This document shows positions 55,520-64,000 of a DNA stretch of 64,000 bases, piece after piece. Both the position numbers and the translations under genes were made by a program. Position 1 is the first letter of the stretch. Each line of letters opens with the position of its first letter. Under the pieces are notes generated by a model that was not told the DNA's origin, did not search any database, and was given only the letters and a program-made list of their open reading frames with translations. Location: positions 56,831,087 to 56,895,086 of the forward strand of contig OZ022508.1 of NCBI GenBank assembly GCA_963989385.1, read 5' to 3'. Source of the stretch: Ctena decussata. Taxonomy: Eukaryota > Mollusca > Bivalvia > Lucinida > Lucinidae.

Positions 55520-56460
55520 CGTGTTTTCAGATATAGATTATCGACTCGGAAATTTATCATGTCGAAAAATAGACAAAATCTAGCTGTTCCCTTTGAATAA
55601 TTTTTACCTTTGATATCCGGTTCCAATATGTATTACATGAATATTTTCTGGTTAAATAAATCAACTCTTCAACACACAGTTTTGTTCCTGACTTGCGTAT
55701 GTGCCCCAGATGGGGTATAAAAGAATTTTGGTAATTTGAAAGGATTATCTTCTTTTTTTTTCAAAATAATACGGCATTTCTTACTGGTAAATAAGTGTTA
55801 CATATGAAAATGGGAAAACCTATTGTCGGAGAATCGGATTTTTATTTTCACTTTTTATCATTATTTTTTAGTTTGAATATGTGTAAAAATTCGCGATCGT
55901 TTAAGCCATCCAAAAGAGTTTAAAATTGCCATTTGGGGAACGTCGTTACAAGAATTGCAACAACAAAACAGTGTCACTACACCTAGGGAACATTCTGCTT
56001 AGTTCCGCTGAGCCACTTGGGGAAAATCGTTACAAGAACTGAAACAGCAACACCGTTTCAATCTGTCTGTTTTCACATAATGTCAAAACTGCCATCAAGC
56101 CAATAAAAGTATCATATAAGGTATTTCTGGTGCACTAATTGGTTAAAAAAATCCACACTTTTAACTGTACAGCTACTATATGTATATTCTGGAAACCAGA
56201 CCCCCCGGCAGAGAATTCGAAGTCCTTTAAGCCCAAGTGTCCCTGTCACGTATTTAGATCTAGGTATTACTATGATTTTAGAACGTACCAAAACGGGCAG
56301 TATACGCAGCAAACGTAATGAAACTTGGCCAAGCTACACTACGCTTATGAAATATCACGTTTGAGAAGAACATATCAAATCAAACTTGGCGTTTTGATAT
56401 ACGCAGAGTAAAGTCAGTAAAACGAAGTATTTAACGTAATCAAATGTAGAAAAAGCGTAA
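55520..56460. other. No gene seen; two copies of a short repeat at 55930-56070
   Basis: 'catttggggaacgtcgttac' (about 55933) and 'cacttggggaaaatcgttac' (about 56013) repeat with an 80-bp period and match a third copy at 13.03 kb. ACGTA-type motifs are frequent from 56.3 kb. The minus frame 56112-56312 has no domain support. Confidence 0.45.
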
Positions 56461-56465
56461 AATAC

Positions 56466-56907
56466 CTAATATTTACATTCTTGGTGTATTTACTGAAAAG
56501 CCCTATAGTAAACCTTTGGAACGTAATGTAGTTTACATTCCAATAATTACATTGAGACACGCGACGTCAATGACGTAAAAATAAACAATGACTCTCTACA
56601 ACCTGATTGGACGTCAGCAACGTCATGACGTCATGCATGCCGTTCTGCTGTTAGCAGAAGGAACTGCGTGTACATGTTTTAATGCTTCAATTTTAGCGCT
56701 TATACAAGATTTTTCATGAAAGACTTGATTGAAACGACTGTAAATATAAGCAATGAACTTAATTTTTCTGATGTTTATCGAAGTGTAAACTACATTGGGT
56801 CACTAGCAAAGTTTACATGAACCCCTTCGGGGTTCATTCACTTTGCACGTGACCCAATGTAGTTTACACTTCGATAAACCTCAGAAAAATGAAATTCATT
56901 CCTTAAA
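56466..56907 (+). mobile_element. Family F foldback element, copy 2 (inverted relative to copy 1)
   Basis: Near-identical reverse complement of 20179-20621. It contains the 129-bp hairpin at 56762-56890 (loop region 'gaaccccttcggggttc') and, in the other half, a full CRE palindrome TGACGTCA at 56626-56633, CCAAT on the minus strand ('tgattggacgtc') and 'gacgtcaatgacgtaaa'. It is non-coding. Confidence 0.82.
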
Positions 56908-57372
56908 TGAAACGTAAATAAGTACAATAAAACGTAAAACGTTGCATAATGTAGCCAAACACAGGATAATGCGTAGTAGTACGTATAGAACACCAACGTA
57001 TGGATTGTTATGTTATTAAATGCGATTTGTCAGCGTTTAAGTACGATTTGACTAAGTTTTACTCGAACCGAAAAATATATACTAAGTGAAGAAACAAATA
57101 TGCCTTAAAGTTTGCAGTAGCAGATATTATGAACCCCAGTTCACCTTCGCTCTGATTAACAAGCAAAAGTACAATATGAATTTTGCGATTAAATCTGAAG
57201 GACGCTCTGCTTGAATAATAGTAGCTTATTACGTGCTTTTAAACCTAATCACTATCTTCTGAAACAGCATAACCTTTGTTCGATAATTTCGCAGCAATCA
57301 AGGTTTCACTGAGTGTGAAGATACTTTTCCAAATCTGAATAAGCTCATGAAATTAACTGTATATTTTTTCAG

Positions 57373-57425
57373 ATCTATTTTCCCGTTGCAAATTTGAGCA
57401 ACTATTTGATAATGTACCAAAATGA
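57373..57425 (+). CDS. Candidate second exon (option 2) of the secreted-protein gene
   Basis: The acceptor TGTATATTTTTTCAG ends at 57372. In phase 1 the joined frame continues DLFSRCKFEQLFDNVPK and stops at TGA 57423-57425. The single Cys after a short polar N-terminus, in an 'SRCKFEQLF' context, faintly recalls the start of c-type lysozymes, but no further lysozyme exons were found in the window, so I do not assign that name. This option needs a 2.45-kb intron spanning family A and family F elements. Confidence 0.2.
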
Positions 57426-57429
57426 TAAC

Positions 57430-57950
57430 AGGATCATGTTTTGTTTAACAAAGTATTTTTAACTTGTCTTCGTTGTGACAGTTACATGCATCGTTTTAGT
57501 TGTAGAGTTTGCTTATGTTTGGTAATGAAGTATACTTTTTGAATTGTTGTTTGCAAAAGGGCCTCGAGGAAGATTGGCTATGCCAACTGAGCTACCCTCT
57601 TAAAATAAAGCCATTACCTACTTAGTTACTTATTCAGTATACACAACATGCCTACAGAACATTAACAAATTACATGTATAAGCGTTTGAAATGGATATTT
57701 CATCTTTTTGGGCTTACGATAAGAAGGGCCAGAGGAAAGAAGTAAATCTTCGCAGAATCCCACAAATTCTCTCTCTCTCTCAACACAGAATGAATGAATT
57801 TGCTACTGTCTTTAAAAAGTACTATTCGAATCGCTAAAAACTCCAGGTGCATTTCTTTTGGCATAGGTTTTGCGAAAATTTCCAGACGAAAAGTACATTT
57901 CCTTAATATTAACTATACTGAGAGGATTTAAAAAGCTCCACTTCTTATGT
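57430..57950. other. Spacer with a tRNA-like fragment near 57565-57600
   Basis: On the minus strand 'agagggtagctcagttggca' looks like an A-box-containing SINE head, with no B-box found. A short CT run lies near 57770. No gene. Confidence 0.4.
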
Positions 57951-57953
57951 GTA

Positions 57954-58063
57954 CATTCATTGACGAGTTAGAGGGTTATCATGCGAACCGAACAACCAAC
58001 TAAATGTTTTGTACCACTTCTGAAACTGAGGGTGAGGTTGGGCCTGTAAAATCGATTTAAGCG

Positions 58064-58094
<31 letters not shown>
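57954..58094. repeat. Relative of the 359-bp duplication unit, ending in a 31-bp poly-C run
   Basis: 'ttcattgacgagttagaggg', 'tcatgcgaaccgaacaacca' and 'actaaatgttttgtaccact' align with the opening of the 21.87-kb unit. A C-homopolymer of about 31 bp (58064-58094) follows and abuts family G copy 3. Confidence 0.6.
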
Positions 58095-58106
58095 AGTAAT
58101 TCATTA

Positions 58107-58385
58107 CTGACCGTTCCAAGGCGGTAGTTCTGTTGTGGTTCTCTGTTGCCTGTTTTTGGTGTCAGAGTTTCTGTGATGTTTTACCTTATGTATGTTCTTA
58201 TTATTTTTGGTTCGGTTTGGGTTGCTGAGTGGCCACCTTTTGGGAACAAGCTGCTCACTCGGTTGGCCATATGTTCTCTGTATCTTGATTATTTGTAATC
58301 TTAGTTGTGTCCAACTATGGTTTGAGGGCTGGATTTGGATTTTGATTGTTTCAGTTCCTGGTCTTTGCATACTTTTTACTTCTAT
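58107..58385 (+). repeat. Family G interspersed repeat, copy 3 (diverged)
   Basis: 'accgttccaaggcggtagtt' then 'ctgttgtggttctctgttgc', 'tttggtgtcagagtttctgt' and 'gttgtgtccaactatggttt' leading to 'gtttcagttcctgg' parallel copies 1 and 2. Frames on both strands (58104-58370, 58192-58392) are repeat translation. Confidence 0.6.
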
Positions 58386-58389
58386 ACGA

Positions 58390-59480
58390 TAACTGCGTTA
58401 ACTTATCAGATTTTACTATCACACAGATAAGTTTTATTAATTAATAGAATGACGTCAGCAAAAAAGTGCGTTAAATCTCTTAAACACATAAGGCGATGTT
58501 GTTGTTTCTCAGTCGGTCTTCTGTATCGCCTACGGTATTTTATGCCATAATCTTTCAGACGATTTCTTAATGTAATATTATCATTATGTCATCTACGTTG
58601 GCTTGGAATTACCTGTGCAGTCGACGGTGCCGTGGAGATATTGCTAGGATTTGCAGTGCAAAAGCGATTACGGAGATTACCTTAGCGTAAGTTAGCGGCA
58701 TGACCTCTGGTTGTGAGTCTCGGTAAGCTGCTCTTTCGACGTTTTTTTAGCTTCATGCTAAAATCGTGTACTTAGACGGAGATTGACAATTGTCGTAATT
58801 AACGCATAACATTTTCTCGCGACGTCTCTTTTTAATAATTCCAAATCCCAACTAGCGCAAGCATCGAGCATCTGTTTTAGATTGTATAGCAGGGAAACAT
58901 AAAGCAAGCCCAAGGCTGACATCAAACGTAAAATTCAGTTTGATATTGTAAGTAGAATGACCTCAAGAAACTGTATACATGAAGTGATTCATCTGTATGT
59001 ACACTATACTCAGAACGCGAGCTCAAGGAACACGTGCTAGTTCCTGACCGATTTGGTTAGCCAATTTAAAAAATCGTGATATGTACATAATCAGGTATAA
59101 AAGAATAGTTTATGGTGTAAAATTTTGTGGACGTACATGTAGCTGCATTCTTATTTGAGGTATTCAAAATTCAATGGTGGAAGTTTTTAAATTCCTTTAG
59201 TATATTTTGTTCAGTTCATTTTATATAGTTTGCCATACATTGTCTCCTCGCGTAAACAGCTGATACTTTTTAGATAATAACCTTATTCAAGGCACATTTA
59301 ACGGGAACACCTGCAGCCTTGAGCGGCATATTTTTGATTGTTGTAAAAACCTGGCATGTTTCTTTTAAAGAAATATACTGGAAAAGATTTTGGTCGTTCC
59401 CATATGATAATGAAGGCTTGCGCATTATGGCTTTAAGCTCTCTAAATCACCGCAAGATAAAACATCCCTGGTTAAGACCT
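58390..59480. other. No supported gene
   Basis: AT-rich. The frame 59319-59543 runs into the palindrome at 59481 and begins at a non-ATG codon. Confidence 0.4.
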
Positions 59481-59568
59481 GTTGTCGCGAAACTAAAAAG
59501 AGTCAAAGTTACCAAACGACCTGGTCATCAGGTCGTTAGGTAACTTTGACTCTTTTTCGTTTCGTAAC
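59481..59568. repeat. 88-bp near-perfect palindrome
   Basis: 'gttgtcgcgaaactaaaaag' then 'agtcaaagttaccaaacgac', returning as 'gtcgttaggtaactttgact' and 'ctttttcgtttcgtaac'. The centre is CTGGTCATCAG. It would form a strong cruciform or hairpin RNA. Confidence 0.85.
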
Positions 59569-59569
59569 A

Positions 59570-60470
59570 GCTCTTTTAAGTTTCATAACATCCTTGAAAA
59601 CATACTTAACTAGGTGTGTAAAAGGAACATATCTACACTCGGAGCTCGGAGGGTATATAGATGTGATTCATTGCTAGTCTACTCTTAACTAGCAACAAAC
59701 AAAACACAAACAATGCAGTTTGGCGCACTTTATAGAAGTGAACAGAGGACAGTGAAAATACAGAGTGTGAATAAAGATAACGCAAATGAGATTATTGAGC
59801 ATACTCCGTCAGATGTACAGTTATCCATGGCAGATTTAGTGAAAAGAACTGACTTTCATACCAACTCGACTCGGAAAATAACTTTTTGATCTCCCCATGA
59901 CTGGAATACCCGCCGCCCAGCAAAATAAACCTAAACCAGCTAATAATACTCTTTTTTTTTTTGCTAGTATTTAGGTAAAAAAAAGCTGTAGATTACTTGC
60001 GATGCAGTATATTCCTAGGGGAGGGTGGCAATCTAACACCCTGAGATCAACCAACATGTCCTGAAGAATGCAATTAACACGGATTGTGAATCAGAATGAC
60101 TTCGGATCTATACAAATTTTGGTAAGACTGTTCACTTCGAAAGCCGCGTAGAAACTGAAGCTCATGACTTATTCTTTCACGAATTCGCCCGTGCGCAACG
60201 GTCTTATTCAAGATTAACCATACAAAAAGCTAACAACCACATTCGACTCGCTACTCCAGTGTGTTTGTTGCATTACGTATCGCATAGACAATTATTCCGA
60301 TCTATACGTTGAAACGATCGGAATATTTAATATTGCCTCAGAGTGGTACAGTTTCTGCTGGCAGTTTTAAATCGTTCATTAATCATATACGTCTACTGTA
60401 GGTGGGATCCCTTAGCTATTTTTCTACCTTTGAATTAGAAATTTTTAGTCATCCATTTAATAAGACTAGA
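59570..60470. other. AT-rich, nothing recognised
   Basis: A short inverted pair 'ttccgatctatacgttg'/'caacgtttcgatcggaa'-like near 60290-60325 is the only structure seen. Confidence 0.4.
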
Positions 60471-60476
60471 AGGTAA

Positions 60477-60701
60477 ATGGCAAAACATAGCTATTTAAGG
60501 CGCATCTGTACACCACCATTGTTTTTTGTCATAGTTGTTAAAAGAAGACATTTTTATGACTTTCTGACTGCTTCGGAAAAGACGACAAAAACTCTTCCAA
60601 AATGGATGTTACTCTTTAGAAAACAAAAGTACTCCTGGAAGAGCACGTTAAACTACTTCAAAATTGATCCCGTTTGGAAAATCGGCAATAATGAATGGTA
60701 G
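60477..60701 (+). CDS. Hypothetical 74-codon ORF with true ATG
   Basis: ATG at 60477, TAG at 60699-60701. The product would be small and basic (many Lys/Arg, five Trp) with a hydrophobic stretch PPLFFVIVV. No family recognised and no splice or promoter context. It may be chance. A decayed family A element starts 48 bp downstream. Confidence 0.15.
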   Translation: MAKHSYLRRICTPPLFFVIVVKRRHFYDFLTASEKTTKTLPKWMLLFRKQKYSWKSTLNYFKIDPVWKIGNNEW

Positions 60702-60748
60702 AGTTTCGTCCCTTGTATGTGCATTCCGAAATTTGATGGTGAAGGATA

Positions 60749-60983
60749 AGAACCGCGACACGAGAAAACCAACAAAGTGGCGTGTGCACCAAACAAAGCC
60801 TAAGATCATCCTGGGCAGCCGGCCAGTCTAATTAGAGTCTTCGCATTGCAGTTAAAAGGTAGCTTAGGGTCTAAGTTAAATACATACGGACAGCGACGAC
60901 TCTGATCAGGATGGGCGGAAGCCTAAGCTGATCTGATTCTTCGCTGAGAGCACATGCCTCTTCGTTGGTTTTGTCGTGTCGAG
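60749..60983. mobile_element. Family A palindromic MITE, copy 14 (decayed)
   Basis: GAACCGCGACACGAG to TTGTCGTGTCGAGG; the right terminus has lost GGCTC. Many substitutions in both arms mark it as the oldest near-complete copy. Confidence 0.85.
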
Positions 60984-60989
60984 GTGCTG

Positions 60990-61565
60990 GTTCATGGACA
61001 CGTTAAACACAACGTGGACCTGCGAAAGATGCCTCCTAACTAGATTCTTTAAATAAACATTGAGTGCTTAGGAATGATGGAACTTAGTACTTTCTAATTA
61101 TTGAGAACAAAACGGACCCAAAAGTAAGGATCATGAGAAAGACACGTGGCGCACTCGTGTATCTTTCCCCTTTTAAGTTTTCGTTTTTACGTAAATGTAC
61201 CGTCGGTGAGAAAGGCCATGGGCGTTAAATGAGAGAAAATTGCTGAGAAAGCGACCTTGTTGAGTATCGGATAATGAGAGCAAGAATTTTCGCTCATGTG
61301 GCTTATTATTAAATAATTTGAATAATTTCAGAACAGCCTTTAGGTGATTGGATAAAGTTTGATGTGTTTTCTTTCCTTCTTTGATTCTTTCTTTCTTTGC
61401 AATTGTTCAAAAGGAAGAAGGACATCTTCTGGAGATTAGTTTTGGCTTATCTGTAAGAAATGTCCCTATTGCAAAGGGGTATATTCTTTAGGAAAATAAT
61501 TTACTCTCATGGTAGCAATTTCCTTCGAAGCCCTTAATCCGAAAGGCGATATACATAGAACCAAA
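60990..61565. other. No gene recognised
   Basis: A TTCTTTC-rich stretch at about 61370-61400; otherwise nothing. Confidence 0.4.
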
Positions 61566-61569
61566 TGTT

Positions 61570-62850
61570 CTGTAGCTCACCTGATCCACAATTTGTCATT
61601 TAATTCATTTGTTACAAATTCTTTAACCAGTGACTTTACAGGAGTGCATATTTTAATCTTAAAATTCTAGTGACCATGAGCAAAGTTCACAGCATGACTT
61701 TGACCTTTGCTGGCCTTATGTCTTCGTGTAATCATTCAGTTAAACATATTTTTCAGTTAGCATATCTAGGCTTAAAAAGTGTCCATAAAATCATCTGTTT
61801 AAGCATTTCCCATAATCAAAGTTGAACTCGCCATAAATAAGATCAATGTCAGAGCAGGTTCATTATTTGTGAAAAAAATGAAGGAGTCCTCAATGCTACA
61901 CACAAAGTTTGATGATCATTGGTCTTTAGGTTTTGAAGAAAATAGTTTTAAAGGATTTCACCATGTTTGGGCATAGTGGCCATTTTGGTCATGTGACCAA
62001 AACTGTCCGAATAATATTTTGTCCCCCTGACCATGGAGGAATCACATGAAATATGGCGTCAATCGGCTATTTGAAAATGTTGACGGTCAAAAGAATCTCA
62101 GTGACCTTGAACAAAGGTCAAAGAATTACCTTGACATTTTACAGCATAATGTCTTTATCTGCTCATTTAAGTTACGTATAAACCAACTACTATATCTTAT
62201 ACCTAACTGTTTCTGAGAAATCTGCTGTTTAAGCGTTTTCCGATATAATAGCATAGCGATCCAAAGTTGATTTTGCCATAAAGTAGGTCAATGTCAACGC
62301 AGGGTCATCATTTGAATAAATTTTAAAGGGCATTTGCTCTTTCAGTTAAACATACATGTATGTGCCAAAAAGTATACCTTCGGCTTAAATTGTTTCTGAG
62401 AAATCCATTTTTAAGCATTTTCCCATCTAAAAGCAAAATAACTCAAAGTTAACCTTGCCATAAATTAGGTCAAGGTCAATGCGTCATCATTTGTACAAAC
62501 GATGATAGGCCCGAGTCTTCAAAGCTATATACCAAGCCATCAGTCATTAGGCCTTTGGTTCTAGAGAAGAAGGTTTTTGAAGGGTTTTTACAATATTTGG
62601 GCTTAGCGACCATTTTGGTCATGTGACCAAGACCATCTGAACATACTTTCGTTTTCTTGACCCGGTGTACTCCGTATGAGGTTTGCATTCAACCGGCCCA
62701 GTTGCTGTAGAAAAGATGTTTGAAAATGCTGACGGGCGACAGATGTTCAGTGACCTTCAACAGAGGTCAAAGAATGACATTGACCTTGACTGTTAACATA
62801 GTGTCTTCATTTGTTCATTTAGTTAAGCACATATACCAGATATTATACCA
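61570..62850 (+). mobile_element. Pearl/Helentron-like element, partial copy J3
   Basis: Starts at 'gtagctcacctgatcc' and shares with J2 the blocks 'aggtcatcatttgaa'-like, 'cattttggtcatgtgaccaa' (61980, 62610), 'tttctgagaaatc-ttttaagc' and 'tgaccttgaacaaaggtcaa' (62102, 62750). Units recur about every 320-650 bp. The terminal hairpin with CTAA is not found, so it is truncated or decayed at the 3' end. Confidence 0.5.
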
Positions 62851-62854
62851 TAGA

Positions 62855-64000
62855 GTATGTTGTTTTCATTACTTTTGGGCCTAATGACAAAACATGTCTT
62901 TATGAAGAACCTCTGACAATTTCAATGCAAATTTGCCCATTTTTCGACAAATTACTGAAGCTTCCACGGGAATCTAATGTTGATGATTTTAGCATTAACA
63001 TGCAGACTTACGTATTGTTAAGAAGTTTTCATATTGATTTTGAAAAAATATCACGTCTGCAGACTTACTCTTACTGACTTTGTCAAGGGGGGTAAATGGA
63101 ATTTTCGGTCATCCAAAGTACACTAAATTTTCGATTTTTCTTATTTACTGAATTTTATTTGGTTAAACATGCTTAAAATAAAATAAACATTACAACTGCA
63201 TATAGCATGCACAAATATGTCAATAAAAAGTGTGCTAGCCTGATTTCAAGATGCAATGGGTCTAATTACCCACCCACTCCACTATTCAGTTTTTCAGCTG
63301 TAGACTATCATTCCCAACCCCCCCCCCACCCCCCCCGCCCCCGTGCCTCAGCTTGCCACTCATACATGCAAAGTGGCTAGCTGAGGCCCGGGGGGGGGAA
63401 GTATCTTTATAAAACTTTTCCTAAATTCCTTACATTTAATTATAAAAACCTGCTTTTTACACCAAACATGTCAGTCTGTGTCTTTGATAACCGAAACATT
63501 GTTTTTATGCCAATTATAGGGAGTTCCAAGGAAAAAAAATCAGTGGAAATCTCGAAGTATACCAAAAGTTCATTTTTAACCACTTTTATAGGCAAAACAT
63601 TACAATTGTCAGAGGTCTTTTGCAAACGGCGTATTAGACTAGTATCCATACAGGTACACTCTGGTCAAGACACAATAATTCAGTGTTTTAATCTTTAGGG
63701 ACCAATTATGGAGTGTTCAGCTAATCTAATAGCATATGCCCCTAAGGATATATCCTAAATAATAAATTTATGACATTGCACACGTTTCGCAAGCTATATT
63801 TACTTTTGCTTACATTTTTCATTTAAGCCTAGAACATTTTTGCAACAGTATTTAATAAAATAAAACAATAAACCTTTTTTGTTTTGACATTTACGGCATT
63901 ATTACGGCATAGCATTACTCATTCACGTATACATTTTCACAGATGTGTACATGTTCCCTTCCAAAATCAAATTCAGACTCGACCTCGTGGGTGAAATAAA
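62855..64000. other. AT-rich, no supported gene; hairpin with C/G tracts at 63338-63398
   Basis: 'gtgcctcagcttgccact' faces 'agtggctagctgaggcc', with poly-C outside the left arm and poly-G outside the right, so the stem extends into the homopolymers. Frames 63440-63649 (minus) and 63468-63698 (plus) overlap on opposite strands and have no domain support. Confidence 0.5.

Noticed and set aside
57373..57425. Naming the 54.8-kb candidate as a c-type lysozyme
   Set aside because: Only a faint resemblance around one cysteine; no catalytic-region exons were found in the window.

Overview
This window looks like repeat-rich, non-coding chromosomal DNA from a marine invertebrate, most likely a bivalve mollusc. 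I infer this from the AT-rich background, the lack of operon-like coding, the LINE and tRNA-derived SINE remnants, many short palindromic DNA elements, pearl/Helentron-like repeats with internal tandem units, and a family with GAGCCGCGACACGAG ends that I associate with clam genomes. The species is not proven. I see no complete host gene that I can name.

Layout. 1-3.2 kb: palindromic family A, family B, a SINE piece and a TA-flanked MITE. 5-7.4 kb: perfect palindromes, two SINEs and a 221-bp palindromic element (family C). 9-12.6 kb: a cysteine-rich open frame, a decayed RTE-like reverse transcriptase, a SINE and a second family C copy. 13-18.6 kb: a large palindrome, a SINE, a possible host 3'-terminal exon (minus strand), a 5'-truncated LINE with an 855-codon reverse-transcriptase frame, and a SINE. 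18.9-22.6 kb: a TIR element, a foldback element, and an exact 359-bp tandem duplication. 23.8-25.75 kb: a 35-bp minisatellite. 26.3-36.4 kb: family A copies, SINEs and a 2-kb pearl/Helentron-like element. 36.3-38.85 kb: a 1251-bp tandem duplication. 40.7-46.3 kb: family A copies and a ~150-bp tandem repeat. 48.0-50.6 kb: a second pearl/Helentron-like element, inserted in a MITE and carrying repeated X-box (RFX-type) motifs. 51.5-58.4 kb: family A copies, a possible small secreted-protein gene (TATA box, signal-peptide exon, phase-1 splice donor), and an inverted copy of the foldback element. 59.5-64 kb: palindromes, a decayed family A copy and a third, partial pearl-like element.

Most of the bases I could assign belong to transposable elements. 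Family A alone has about 14 near-complete copies and five show 4-bp target-site duplications, so its ends can be placed exactly. A and B interrupt each other reciprocally at two loci. The only long coding frame is the LINE, which is probably dead: it has a frameshift near its C-terminus, altered RT motifs and no 5' end. Candidate host exons (9.0, 14.7, 42.5, 45.4, 54.8 kb) rest on open frames and splice-like signals alone and need transcript evidence.
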